Below, in pieces: positions 9,982-19,412 of a stretch of 64,000 nucleotides of DNA; position 1 is the stretch's first letter, and each line of letters opens with the position of its first letter. The notes below the pieces were generated by a model, which saw only the letters and a program-made list of their open reading frames with translations, made no database searches and was not told the DNA's origin. Both the position numbers and the translations under genes were made by a program. The DNA is from Halorhabdus rudnickae (lineage in GTDB: Archaea; Halobacteriota; Halobacteria; Halobacteriales; Haloarculaceae): assembly GCF_900880625.1 (NCBI RefSeq), contig NZ_CAAHFB010000001.1:744001-808000 (forward strand). Reading direction: 5' to 3'.

Positions 9982-10500
9982 TCATGGCTCCTCGTGGGTG
10001 TCCTCTTCTGTACATCCAAACCCCGAGAATTGGAATATCTGATCGGAGTTAATCAGCGAAACCGATTCGATCTCGATATCGAACCCGGCCAGATCATTTT
10101 GAATGGCCGCAAGTTGGTTTTGACAGTTCGTGATAGCGACAACATGGAAGTTGCGGCTGCCACTGTGGATGACTCGAGTACGAGTTACTGCTGGAAGTTG
10201 TCCGACTTCTTGGGAGATACTCCCGTATTCATCCGGCAATATTGTGCACACAAAAAGTACCGGGAGAAACCCGAGCCGCTGATAATCGATACGGGTTTCA
10301 TAGCCCTCGATCACCCCGTTCGATTCCAGTTTATCGATTCGGTTTCGAATCGTTCCCGGTGTCACATCGACTCGTGCTGCTGTATCCGAAGTTGAAAGAC
10401 CGCGTGCATTGAGGAGGAGGTCAGAGAGAACCTGCGCGTCGATAGCGTCAGTCTCATACACTGAATCCCGCGTGTGTTCAGACGGTGAAGTGGTTGTCAT
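9982..10500 (-). CDS. Lrp/AsnC-type transcriptional regulator
   Basis: A 172-residue regulator with an N-terminal HTH (DAIDAQVLSDLLLNARGLST, recognition helix VTPGTIRNRIDKLESNGVI) and an AsnC/RAM-like ligand domain with HSGSRNFHVVAIT. It starts inside the stop of the DHH gene (ATGA overlap at 10497-10500), so usp-DHH-lrp is one operon. Haloarchaeal Lrp proteins often sit beside K+ transport and Usp genes. The ligand is not known. Confidence 0.85.
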   Translation of the reverse strand: MTTTSPSEHTRDSVYETDAIDAQVLSDLLLNARGLSTSDTAARVDVTPGTIRNRIDKLESNGVIEGYETRIDYQRLGFLPVLFVCTILPDEYGSISQEVGQLPAVTRTRVIHSGSRNFHVVAITNCQNQLAAIQNDLAGFDIEIESVSLINSDQIFQFSGFGCTEEDTHEEP

Positions 10501-11579
10501 GTTTCAGTCCACCCTTTTAGAGCATTGAAGATGCGCGCTTTCATCGACTGGTTGATCAGATCCATTGCGGCGTCATCACCGTCGTCAACCGACCCGACGA
10601 AGCCCAGGGGCACCTGTCCACCGGCCATATCGTGGTGGCCACCCGCACTCCCTACCTGATCGAACGTTTCCTTCATCACATCGCCGATATGAAGCTGAGC
10701 ATTGCTCGTTCTACCACTGAGGCAGACATTGTCGTCAACGATACCGTACACGATGGTCGTACTCACACCCTCCAACTGGAGGAGGTAATCAGCAGCCTGG
10801 GGGATAATGTCGCGTTCACGAATCCGGCCAAGAGAGGAAACGAGACAGGACGACCGGACCTCTCGATTGGCAATCGCATCACCGATGCCGCTAATCGTCT
10901 CCGGTGTGAACACCGAGTTGGTCAGCTCTTCGATGATGTTGTGATCTGCATGCGGGTGGAGAACACACGCAGCTGCGTGTTCTGTCGATGTTGTCCCACG
11001 GTTGAAATCGAGCGTTTCACGATGGAGGCCGAACAAGAGGGCTGTCGCAAGGCGTGCATCCAGTTCGATACCGTATACTTCCAAGTACCTGGTCAGTAGT
11101 GTCGCCGTCGCCCCAACTGCAGGCCGATGGTCCACGAATTGGCCCTCGATCTCGTCGGCTGGGTGGTGGTCAATGACGATGTCCGGCGTCATATCCTCAG
11201 GTGCGGAGTTATTTTGTCCCGGAATACCGTGATCGACGAACGCAACGAGTCCGTAGTCAGAGAGGGTAACCTGGGTAATCGACCTCAGTTCTATATCGAG
11301 AACATTGATCATCGCTCGATTCTGTTGATGCGTTACTGTCCCGCCATGTACGATATCGACGGCTGGTACCTCCCACTCTTTAGCAATCGCTTCCAGTGCG
11401 AGGGCGCTTGCGATGGTATCCGGATCGGGGTTGTCGTGGCAGAGAATCGCAAGTGAATCAGTCGAGGCTATCAGATCCTGAAATCGCCGGTGGTCGATAT
11501 CTGAGTCATCGATCAGCGTCGCTAGAGGGGTGGTCGATTGAAATCGTTCCGATAGCCCCGTCAACTCAGACATGCTCAA
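10497..11579 (-). CDS. DHH/DHHA1 family phosphoesterase (NrnA/RecJ-like)
   Basis: A 360-residue cytosolic phosphodiesterase. The metal-binding motifs are in order: HDNPDPDTIASA (motif I), FVDHG (motif II) and IDHHP (motif III, the DHH). A C-terminal DHHA1 domain has the glycine-rich AGGHHDMAGGQ. Such proteins degrade nano-RNA, pAp or cyclic dinucleotides. The substrate cannot be told from sequence. Its start lies inside the end of the upstream usp gene (14-base overlap), so it is cotranscribed with usp and lrp. Confidence 0.88.
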   Translation of the reverse strand: MSMSELTGLSERFQSTTPLATLIDDSDIDHRRFQDLIASTDSLAILCHDNPDPDTIASALALEAIAKEWEVPAVDIVHGGTVTHQQNRAMINVLDIELRSITQVTLSDYGLVAFVDHGIPGQNNSAPEDMTPDIVIDHHPADEIEGQFVDHRPAVGATATLLTRYLEVYGIELDARLATALLFGLHRETLDFNRGTTSTEHAAACVLHPHADHNIIEELTNSVFTPETISGIGDAIANREVRSSCLVSSLGRIRERDIIPQAADYLLQLEGVSTTIVYGIVDDNVCLSGRTSNAQLHIGDVMKETFDQVGSAGGHHDMAGGQVPLGFVGSVDDGDDAAMDLINQSMKARIFNALKGWTET

Positions 11580-12669
11580 ACCCCTCTAGAGACGGAGACT
11601 CCTCACTATCAGGGGTGCGTTCGATGGCCTGTTTCCACCGATAATAAACCGAATCCAGCGCGTGAGACGGTTGGCGAACGGTGAGTATGGAGGTCGTCGG
11701 TTGCGGTTCTAACTCGTCTGGAAGCGACTGACCAAACAACCGTTGGAGAAGCGGCTGCTTCGTCGGCGCGCCGAGAATCGCAACATCGTACTTCTCGATC
11801 TCCTGCAGGAGTTCAGCCACGACATTATCAGATTCCCGTGATTCAAACTCGGCGTCGGGGAGGTCCGAAAGGATATATTCTGTGAGGTCGAGCGCCTTGC
11901 GCCCTTGCTGAAGGCGCTCCGCGTCCGTACTTTCGGAAAGGTGAACTCCACGGATACTCCCCCCGTAGGTACTCCCCAGAGCTCGTGCAGTCTCCGCTCC
12001 GAGAACCGAATGAGGACCTGTGCCAACGGCAAGTAGGATGCTAGAAATATCGTCTAGGGACGATGTTTCGTCTCGGTCTGTTTCGTCCTCCGGATCCGCC
12101 ACCAAGAGGTCCGTCTTTGTGCCCAGTGTTTCGAGATAGACGGCGCAAGCCGCGGTCTCCAAGATCGTGCTGAACAAGGATTCATCCCATAGTCGCTGCT
12201 CACTCCTACTACCCTGAGCGAGAAAGATGGCATCGTAGCGCTCACCTGTTGTACACTCAGCAAACACGTCATCGGGTACGTGCCCTACGATAACTAACCC
12301 CGACACTGGCACGTCTTCCCGACAATCGGCCACGGCATCCTTGATCTTCGCCACCCGTTTCCGTGCGAGATCGATAACCCGGGTCATTTCCTCCGAGAAA
12401 CTCGCATCGGCCACCTTGTTCAGGCTGATCTCACTCGGGGCAGTTACGATGCTGGCTATCGTCACCGAACCGTTTCGATCATCAGCAATGGCGAGCGGAG
12501 TTCGTAGGAGCCGATGGATATCCAACCGGTCGTAATCGACTGTCTTAGCATCTGGGAGGGGAACTAAAATATCGTATGACGGAGATGAAACGGGCCCGTG
12601 AGCGGCTATTGAGGATGTCTTCAGCGTTCCATCGGGGTGCTGAACTGGAACCGACATTGGATCTGTCAT
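11566..12669 (-). CDS. Tandem universal stress protein
   Basis: A protein of about 367 residues with two UspA domains. The first opens YDILVPLPDA and the second ISSILLAVGTGPHSVLGAETARALG. The start was set at 12669 (MTDPMSV...) because the residues before it look untranslated; a second ATG at 12657 is equally possible. It heads the usp-DHH-lrp operon. It is a clear paralogue of the Usp at 22828-23964: both have the 'VGTGPHS' core and a C-terminal LYYHWKQ/VYYRWKQ tail. Confidence 0.85.
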   Translation of the reverse strand: MTDPMSVPVQHPDGTLKTSSIAAHGPVSSPSYDILVPLPDAKTVDYDRLDIHRLLRTPLAIADDRNGSVTIASIVTAPSEISLNKVADASFSEEMTRVIDLARKRVAKIKDAVADCREDVPVSGLVIVGHVPDDVFAECTTGERYDAIFLAQGSRSEQRLWDESLFSTILETAACAVYLETLGTKTDLLVADPEDETDRDETSSLDDISSILLAVGTGPHSVLGAETARALGSTYGGSIRGVHLSESTDAERLQQGRKALDLTEYILSDLPDAEFESRESDNVVAELLQEIEKYDVAILGAPTKQPLLQRLFGQSLPDELEPQPTTSILTVRQPSHALDSVYYRWKQAIERTPDSEESPSLEGFEHV

Positions 12670-13437
12670 GTCCACACCAAAGAGATATCGGATAGGTCGG
12701 ATACCCACTGGCGCTCCTCTTGGTGGATCGCCCAATACAGCGAGGTGCCGCTCATGTGGGGAACCGATACGCTATCAGCTACCCACCTGGCGACGGGTGA
12801 GTATATCATGATGGGTGGTACGGGGAGAAAGTACGATAGAGTAAAAATCGTTTTCGGTATCCCTACAGAGTTTTACAAAGAATTAGTCGTAAAATTCTGA
12901 GTCCTCCTAAAGCTGGCTGCTCCAGTGTAGGTACTATCAGACAAGCTGCTTTTATGCCCAACGCAACGTATTCATCTATCTTCCGGCTGATTTATAACTT
13001 GAGCGGGAACACGTTTGACAGGCGTTTACAAGCATCTACTGTAGCAAAGTAAGTTCTGACTGGGAGGGCTAGGCCTCAGCGGGCGGAATGAACTCAAAGT
13101 AGATTACCGTCAACTTCCGTGAGAGCTTCTGTCGCCACGTCTCCTCGCTCGCGTTCGTGAATATGGTTCGATGGGCCGCGTGGACGGCCCGACGCACCAC
13201 AAGGGCCGTCCCCGCGAACCGACCACCAGACGATCGGTTTACCCGGTAACTCCTGTCCGAGTTGGTTTGCGGTGTGAGTGGCGACGCTGTCGCGTCGGCG
13301 GCAGCCGCCGCCGACAGCGACAGCCCTCTGACCATTCGTGCAAGATTCTCTCGTCGAGACCGACAGTGCAACCGTTCCGCCACAGAACTCAGGCTTCAGA
13401 AACAACTAGCCGAGGATGCTTTATGAGGGACTGGGGC
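12670..13437. other. 768-base spacer with a degenerate reading frame
   Basis: No intact gene is seen. On the minus strand a frame ending at 13069 reads TALVVRRAVHAAH...ETWRQKLSRKL, then a stretch ending FEFIPPAEA. It looks like the C-terminus of a decayed protein, perhaps a transposase, but I cannot name it. A GC-rich perfect hairpin GTCGGCGGC/GCCGCCGAC sits at 13294-13315. AT-rich sequence near 12840-12970 may hold promoters for the usp operon. Confidence 0.4.
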
Positions 13438-14109
13438 TTATTCGTTCTTCCCTGTGAATGTGTACATTACCTCGCCAGTGACGCCCTCTTTCGAGAATAC
13501 CGTAAGAAGATCCCCGGCATGAATCACAGTATCCCCACGCGGAGTCAACACTTCCTCACCACGCTCGATTGCCACCACGAGTACATCGGTACCCAGAAGC
13601 CCAGCGGAGTCCGCTTTCTGCAGTGTTGTCTCGGCCACAGGGGAATCCTCTGTCACAGTGATTTCGAATACCTCCGCTTCACCCGCTAACGACATGAAGT
13701 CTTTCACCGATGGACGCTGCACGGCCCTGACAAGATACTCTCCGATAAGCCGCTGTGGGTTTTCGAGGACGTTCACACCGATACGACGGAAAATCTCCAT
13801 GTGATCTGGGTTTTGTACAACGCTGACCTTAGATTCGACTTCGAGTTCCTCGGCCAACAACATCACCATAATATTGGTCGCGTCCTGGTCGGTTGTAGTG
13901 ATGACCGCATCAGCCTGGTCTGCACCGGCATCGATCAGTGTGTCTTTGATTGTCGCATCGGAATTCAGAACAAGACAATCGTAATCACGGCTCACCTGCT
14001 CGGCGATCTCTGTATTCGTCTCGATCACAACGATCTCGTTTTGGGTCCTCGTCAGCAGATCGATCACCTGGGAGCCTATGGCCCCCGCACCGACAACTAT
14101 AATGTACAT
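13438..14109 (-). CDS. trkA: TrkA-type K+ channel regulator
   Basis: A 223-residue RCK_N + RCK_C protein. It begins MYIIVVGAGAIGSQ (dinucleotide-binding loop) with VIETN closing strand 2, and has ITTTDQDATNIMV, a conserved TrkA segment. The TrkA_C domain runs from about 140 to 215. It is the last gene of a trkH-membrane protein-trkA operon on the minus strand, so it most likely gates the TrkH encoded upstream. Confidence 0.95.
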   Translation of the reverse strand: MYIIVVGAGAIGSQVIDLLTRTQNEIVVIETNTEIAEQVSRDYDCLVLNSDATIKDTLIDAGADQADAVITTTDQDATNIMVMLLAEELEVESKVSVVQNPDHMEIFRRIGVNVLENPQRLIGEYLVRAVQRPSVKDFMSLAGEAEVFEITVTEDSPVAETTLQKADSAGLLGTDVLVVAIERGEEVLTPRGDTVIHAGDLLTVFSKEGVTGEVMYTFTGKNE

Positions 14110-14133
14110 GCTGATACGTTAATCTCGGGACTG

Positions 14134-14355
14134 CTAAGTGTTTCTCTCCGTAGTTTCCAGCAACCCTTTATATGCGATATAGGCGACAAACCCACCCGTA
14201 TAGCCGACTGCGAGTAGGATCGATGGTATACTGCGGCCAAGGAGCGTGATTGTAATAATCACGATCGGCCCGAGAATAAGCAGCGCATCGAATACAGCGT
14301 CATCTGCGCCAGCCGTGAGGAGCGAGCCAACGAAGGGAATCTGTTCGAACCCCAT
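14134..14355 (-). CDS. Small membrane protein between trkH and trkA
   Basis: A 73-residue protein with two probable transmembrane helices (about residues 22-42 and 46-64). Its ATG shares a base with the trkH stop (TAATG at 14353-14357), and trkA starts 24 bases after its end. Tight coupling inside a Trk operon suggests a small accessory subunit, but I know no family for it. Confidence 0.75.
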   Translation of the reverse strand: MGFEQIPFVGSLLTAGADDAVFDALLILGPIVIITITLLGRSIPSILLAVGYTGGFVAYIAYKGLLETTERNT

Positions 14356-15968
14356 TAGTCATACACCTCCATCGAGACGAACAGACCCCGCAGAAGCACT
14401 AACACCGGGATGATTTCGAGTCGGCCGATCCACATGTTGAACAAGAACATGGCCTTCGTGACCGTTGGCATCCCAGGTCCGGTAATACCCGACGAAAGCC
14501 CGACGTTGCCTTGTGCGGAAGCGACCTCAAATAGAACGTTTTCGACGGTGTATCCCTCTGGACCCATCGGAAGCGCGGCCATCAAGACGAATGCAGCGAG
14601 GCCGAGGAACAGAAGCCAGAGGAACGTGATGATAGCGGCCTCTTCGAACTCCTGGGATGCTTCGTCATCCGATAACGCCCTGCCATCCAGTCGGAACGTG
14701 CGAACAGCACTCGACGGGTAGAACACGCCACGGATACGAAACAGGATGCCCTTTCCAAGGGTGAGCAACCGAATGAGTTTGATACCACCGACGGTTGAGC
14801 CGGCAGCTGCTCCGACAACCATCCCGAATGCGACTGTCAACTGTGCTGGCGCTGACCATCCCGGTCCAAGCGAGCCCGCAGTCTGGAACCCGGTGCACGA
14901 CGCCGCCGAGACGAACTGGAAGAGAGCATATCGAAACGTCTGAAAGAGCGTTGCTGCCTGTCCCTGAAGGACGGTTCCAGCAACGGCGACCGTCCCTGTT
15001 TGGTAGAACCCTTGAGCAAACAGGAAGGCGGTCAAAATCAACGTTCCGAGGCTAAAGAAAATGAATATCCAGCGAGTCTGGAGATCTGTGTAGAGATTCC
15101 GGAGGTCTCCCCGCAGTATGAGATAATGGATCGGGAACGCGATACTCCCAAGAATCATGATCGGGATGAGTGCGAAGTCAATGGCGACGCTGTTGTACGT
15201 ACCGATCGAGTTATCCGTAATCGAGAACCCACCAGTTGCGAGTCCAGTCATCGCGTGATTGATCGCATCCCACATCGGCATGTCCGCCAGCCACAGGAGA
15301 AGAATCGAGAAGAACGTGAACAGGAGGAAGATCCACCAGATCGTCCTGACGGTGGAAACGATACTGGGATGGATCTTCTCCGAGCGTGCTTCACTCTCAT
15401 AGAGCGTGAGTGATCCACTCCCCGGGCGTGCGAGGATCGCAGTCGTAAGGACAATGACGCCCACACCACCAACCCACTCGATAAACGAACGCCACCATTG
15501 GAGTGTGTGCGGGAGGGCCGCCTCGTTGTCAGTCATCGTCAGTCCGGTTCCGGTGAACCCGCTCATACTTTCGAAAAAGCCGTTGAGTGGATTCTGAAAC
15601 GCGGCGAGTGTATTGAACGTCCTGGTTCCTTCGGTCGTGAACCGGGCCGGGACTTCGAAGACAGAGGGGTCAAGTTGCGCTGTCCAGGCAATGAGCAGGA
15701 AGGGAATAGAGCCGAATACTGCGACGAAGAACCATCCGGAGGCGGCAATCATCATCCCATGCAATCGACCTGGATCATCTGCGTCCTGAAAGGTCCGCGA
15801 CAGTCCAACGCCAACGAGCAAGGGGAGTATTCCTGAAAGGACGATTCCGGGAACGACCCACCACTCTCGCCAGACAATGGGGATAAGAACGGAGACGAGA
15901 ATGAGTCCTGCTAGCGCCTCGAGCATCTGTCCGAGGTCACGAGCAATCGTCCCGAGACGATTCGCCAT
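14355..15968 (-). CDS. trkH: TrkH-family K+ uptake channel
   Basis: A 537-residue membrane protein of the Trk/Ktr/HKT family. It has the four membrane-pore-membrane repeats: the first filter region SMSGFTGTGLTMTD, the second MTGLATGGFSITDNSIG, the third SAASCTGFQTAGSL and the fourth SAQGNVGLSSGITG. The loop VGAAAGSTVGGIKLIR, typical of TrkH, is present. It is the first gene of the trkH-small protein-trkA operon. Confidence 0.95.
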   Translation of the reverse strand: MANRLGTIARDLGQMLEALAGLILVSVLIPIVWREWWVVPGIVLSGILPLLVGVGLSRTFQDADDPGRLHGMMIAASGWFFVAVFGSIPFLLIAWTAQLDPSVFEVPARFTTEGTRTFNTLAAFQNPLNGFFESMSGFTGTGLTMTDNEAALPHTLQWWRSFIEWVGGVGVIVLTTAILARPGSGSLTLYESEARSEKIHPSIVSTVRTIWWIFLLFTFFSILLLWLADMPMWDAINHAMTGLATGGFSITDNSIGTYNSVAIDFALIPIMILGSIAFPIHYLILRGDLRNLYTDLQTRWIFIFFSLGTLILTAFLFAQGFYQTGTVAVAGTVLQGQAATLFQTFRYALFQFVSAASCTGFQTAGSLGPGWSAPAQLTVAFGMVVGAAAGSTVGGIKLIRLLTLGKGILFRIRGVFYPSSAVRTFRLDGRALSDDEASQEFEEAAIITFLWLLFLGLAAFVLMAALPMGPEGYTVENVLFEVASAQGNVGLSSGITGPGMPTVTKAMFLFNMWIGRLEIIPVLVLLRGLFVSMEVYD

Positions 15969-15992
15969 ACAGTATCCGTTTGCTGAACAGGG

Positions 15993-16000
15993 GTTTAAAT
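15993..16000 (-). promoter_or_regulatory. TATA-like element of the trkH operon
   Basis: ATTTAAAC on the minus strand, about 25 bases before the trkH ATG at 15968. Confidence 0.5.
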
Positions 16001-16159
16001 CGGCTGATTTCGGACAGCGAATAGACTGTCAGATTGTGCAAGGAAGTAACAGTATCAAGACGGGCCCCGTCAGTGAGAAACCTCCGGCAGCTAGCAGAGG
16101 CTATGAGCAAATTTCGTTACTCCTACCACACATGTCAATTCTTCTCATGCATCCAGGCA

Positions 16160-16368
16160 GTGTTCAGATAAGCACCGGGCAAGAAGTCTGTTTCTGCTTT
16201 TCACCCACCCGAATCCTGGTGGAATGAAAAGGCGAGTCAGTTTCGGGAACCCCGACGATGTAAGCACTGCAGGCCGCAACGCGGCCGAAGCGCGCAGCGA
16301 GGCACGGGACCGAAACTTGTGAGAGCTTTCAGAGCTGTCGCATGCAGATTGAGTCCGCATCTGAACAC
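16160..16368. mobile_element. MITE-like element with IS6-type ends
   Basis: A 209-base segment bounded by GTGTTCAGAT at 16160-16169 and its inverted copy ATCTGAACAC at 16359-16368. The left end continues as GTGTTCAGATAAG, the same 13 bases that form both termini of the IS6 element at 25480-26168. It carries no transposase. A 32-codon frame (ATG near 16226, ending EARSEARDRNL) lies inside, of unknown meaning. No target duplication is evident. Confidence 0.55.
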
Positions 16369-16516
16369 TTCCCTTTCGGGTTTGGTTATTTCTTTTGGGA
16401 CCGGCTTCCTCATCGGCCTCGCTTTCCTAACGGAGGGCGAAGGCCGAATTCACAACGAGACCTCGATCCTGGCCACATGCATCGGCTTTGGTTTCGGAGC
16501 AGGCTGCTGCGAATGA
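16369..16516 (+). pseudogene. C-terminal remnant of a membrane protein cut by the MITE
   Basis: Directly after the right end of the MITE an open frame reads LSGLVISFGTGFLIGLAFL, then a second hydrophobic stretch ILATCIGFGFGAGCCE, and stops. It has two hydrophobic segments and no start codon outside the element. It is best read as the 3' part of a gene truncated by the insertion. The family is unknown. Confidence 0.45.
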
Positions 16517-16603
16517 CGTATACCACAGTTCTCACGACGTTGATTTGACTACCTGGCAAGTGGATTTATGACATTGGCACCCTGATTTCGTCGCGTGATT
16601 TAA

Positions 16604-17050
16604 ATGGCACAATCCTTGTTCAGTCGAGTCGTTGTTCCAGTCGCGAACGAGGATGATGCAGCAGCGACAGTCGAGGCGCTACTGCGATACGGAGACGGCA
16701 CCCCTCGCGCAGTGATCGCAGTTCACGTCATCGAGAAGGCCGGTGGCGCCCCTGACAAGGCGTCCGTCGAGCAACGGGAGCTGGCTGCTAAAGAGATGTT
16801 CCAGATCGTTAGAGAACAACTCCAAGGCAACGATATCGTCTTCCAGACCGAGTTTCTATACGGAACCGACGTCGGTGACGCAATTATTGAAGCCGCGCAC
16901 GATTTCAACGCCAGCGCCATCGTATTTACTCCTCGAGGTGGAAGCCGCTGGTTGAAACTACTCACTGGAGATGTGACAACAACACTCGTAAACGAAAGCG
17001 ACGTGCCGGTTCTCGTGCTGCCTGACCAATCCGACGAGCTATCCGGATAG
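16604..17050 (+). CDS. Single-domain universal stress protein
   Basis: A 148-residue UspA protein. It opens LFSRVVVPVANEDDA and ends with AIVFTPRGGSRWLKLLTGDVTTTLVNESDVPVLVL, which carries the C-terminal G-x2-x-G-type nucleotide loop in modified form. An ATTTATG element about 34 bases upstream can serve as TATA box. It stands convergent to the permease gene and is probably a monocistronic stress-response gene. Confidence 0.85.
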   Translation: MAQSLFSRVVVPVANEDDAAATVEALLRYGDGTPRAVIAVHVIEKAGGAPDKASVEQRELAAKEMFQIVREQLQGNDIVFQTEFLYGTDVGDAIIEAAHDFNASAIVFTPRGGSRWLKLLTGDVTTTLVNESDVPVLVLPDQSDELSG

Positions 17051-17099
17051 ACCGTGGACGTTCCTTGAAAAAGCGACAATGTCTCGGGAATGGATACAA

Positions 17100-19322
17100 T
17101 TAGAAGGCGATTCTCTCTACGATATCCCGAACGACGCTTTGACTCTTCAATTCTCGTGGGTGAGCTAGCAAGACGGTTGCGTCCAACCGATTGCTGATCT
17201 CTGTTGCGGGATCGCTGAATGCGAACTCGTGAATCCGTGAATGGGCAACGGTCCCGATGACGGCCATATCAGTTCCTTGTGCCGCTGAAACGAGGTCGTC
17301 AAGGAGGTCTGTAGTCCGAACCACGTCACTGGCGGTCGGGGCTTCACAGAGTGTTTCGAGTTTACGGTGATACTCACGTGTTGCAGTTTCCTGGTTATCA
17401 GAGGCGTCCTCGTCAATGGCAGTGAGGAATCGGACTCGTGCATCGTGGTGGACGGCAAGGGCGTCCGCGAGAGTGACCTTGAGCGGTCGATATGGGCCAC
17501 GACGAGTAATGACAGTAATTTCGTCGACGGTGGTGCTGTCCCGGTCACGAAGGAACACTGTATCACAAGGCGCGTGTTCCATGAACCAGTCAACGTCGCT
17601 TCCGAGTAGCTCTGCATGATAGCGGTCTGGCTCCCACTCCCCCAACAATAGGTCCGCTTCGATATCTTCGGCGTAGTTGATCACAGCCCGTCGTCGATTG
17701 TGGCTGATGATTTCTTGGGCGTGAATCGGGACAGGAAGTTCTTCAGCGAGTTCCTGTGTCTTTCGCTCGAACTCGCGGTCTGATTCGTCCATCTCGGTCG
17801 CCGATGAGAGCGTTAGCTGTTCTGGGACTTCCTCAAACCGGACAGCGTGAACTTGCCCGTCACTCTGGGCGGCGACGCTTGCCGCGGCTGTGAGAAGTGC
17901 CCGTTCGCGACAATGTGTCGTCTGTTCATCCATGGCAACGAGAACCGCTCCACTTTCCTCGACGAACGCCCGTTCGACCTGGGAAAGCGACTGTGCGTCG
18001 GCAGACCGACGGACTGCATCGAGAGCTGCCCCCTGTCGCTCCGTTTTCTCTCGGCCGTAGATCAGGTACCAGAAAATCCCTGCAAGAATTATTCCGATCG
18101 CGCCACCAATTGCGACTAGACCCATCTGTGTGAGTAACACGATCCCGCCGACGAGGCCAAAAATCTGTACCCACGGATAGCCCGGCGAAGTGAACTGGGG
18201 GGAATAGCTTTCGAGAGAGCTTTCGCGAAATGCGATGAGGGCGACGTTGATGAACGAGAAGATGAGAATTTTGAACGCACTCGCCAGCTTCGCGAGTTCG
18301 ACGACCGGGAGAAAGGCGATGAGACCGAGCAGTAACCCACCGGTCAACAAGACGGACGCAATCGGCGTTTTGAAGCGAGGACTGACCGAGCGCAACTGCT
18401 GAGGGGCCAGTTCGTCACGACTCATTGCGAACGGGAACCGGGACGATGAGAGGATGCCAGCATTCGCCATGCTCGTGAGCGAGAAGATTGCCACGATTGC
18501 GACGGTGAGTTCACCCCACTGACCCGCGAACTGCCGAGCAGCAAGTCCCATCGGTGTGATCATATCGTTCGCCATCAGCTCGTTCGGCGGTGAGACCCCG
18601 ACGACGACGAATACTATCAACGTGTAGACGAGCATCATCACGACGACCGAACCGATCATCGCGATGGGGATATTCCGTCCCGGATTCTCGACCTCCTCGG
18701 CGACGGACGCAATCTTCGTGACGCCTGCATATGAGACGAATACGAAGCCCGTTGCTGCGAGCACACCGCCATTACCATGCGTGGTGAACGGCTTAAAATT
18801 CGTACTGTTTACATTGATGATACCAGAGAGCGCGAACGCGGCCAGCGAGAGCAATACTAGACTCACGATGATTGCCTGCAAACGGCCACTTTGTTTCACC
18901 CCGACAACGTTAACGATGACAAGCAGGACACCGAGGCCGAGACTCAAAAACACCAAGTACTCCCCTGGAATCGAGACGAGGAGGAGAACGTAGGCGCCGA
19001 GTCCGACGAGAGCGAAGGCACTCTTGAAGACGAGCGAGAACCAAGAGCCGATACCCGCAATCGTTCCGAGAAGCGGGCCCATTGCTCGGTCGATATAGAG
19101 ATACGTACCGCCGGCCTCTGGCATAGCTGTCGCCATCTCTGCTTTCGAGAGGGCAGCCGGCAAGACAAGTACTCCCGCGAGGAGATATGCCAGAATGACA
19201 CTCGGCCCGGTCTTTTTCGCAGCGAGTCCAGGGAGGACGAAAATACCGCTCCCAATCATCGCACCGATACTGATCGTGAGTGTTGCATAGAGGCCGAGGT
19301 CACGTTCTAGAGATTTTGGCAT
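17100..19322 (-). CDS. APC-family amino-acid permease fused to Usp domains
   Basis: A 740-residue protein. Residues 1-430 form about 12 transmembrane helices of an APC transporter, with the N-terminal signature SIGAMIGSGIFVLPGLAAKKTGP. Residues 460-740 are two soluble Usp-like domains (YAEDIEADLLLGEW and TDMAVIGTVAHSR are the characteristic late strands). APC-Usp fusions are frequent in haloarchaea and are presumed to let the Usp part sense nucleotides and adjust transport. The substrate is not evident. Confidence 0.9.
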   Translation of the reverse strand: MPKSLERDLGLYATLTISIGAMIGSGIFVLPGLAAKKTGPSVILAYLLAGVLVLPAALSKAEMATAMPEAGGTYLYIDRAMGPLLGTIAGIGSWFSLVFKSAFALVGLGAYVLLLVSIPGEYLVFLSLGLGVLLVIVNVVGVKQSGRLQAIIVSLVLLSLAAFALSGIINVNSTNFKPFTTHGNGGVLAATGFVFVSYAGVTKIASVAEEVENPGRNIPIAMIGSVVVMMLVYTLIVFVVVGVSPPNELMANDMITPMGLAARQFAGQWGELTVAIVAIFSLTSMANAGILSSSRFPFAMSRDELAPQQLRSVSPRFKTPIASVLLTGGLLLGLIAFLPVVELAKLASAFKILIFSFINVALIAFRESSLESYSPQFTSPGYPWVQIFGLVGGIVLLTQMGLVAIGGAIGIILAGIFWYLIYGREKTERQGAALDAVRRSADAQSLSQVERAFVEESGAVLVAMDEQTTHCRERALLTAAASVAAQSDGQVHAVRFEEVPEQLTLSSATEMDESDREFERKTQELAEELPVPIHAQEIISHNRRRAVINYAEDIEADLLLGEWEPDRYHAELLGSDVDWFMEHAPCDTVFLRDRDSTTVDEITVITRRGPYRPLKVTLADALAVHHDARVRFLTAIDEDASDNQETATREYHRKLETLCEAPTASDVVRTTDLLDDLVSAAQGTDMAVIGTVAHSRIHEFAFSDPATEISNRLDATVLLAHPRELKSQSVVRDIVERIAF

Positions 19323-19412
19323 TTATGAGCTAGCCTCCAATATAATCCAACTCCACGACAGGCTCATAAATAAAACCAAAAACAGTAGCGAGTTAAATCG
19401 GCCGGTCTCGGG

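Noticed and set aside
13294-13315. GC-rich hairpin as a terminator
   Set aside because: No T-run follows and it lies inside a degenerate frame with alanine-rich codons, so it is probably a by-product of codon repetition.
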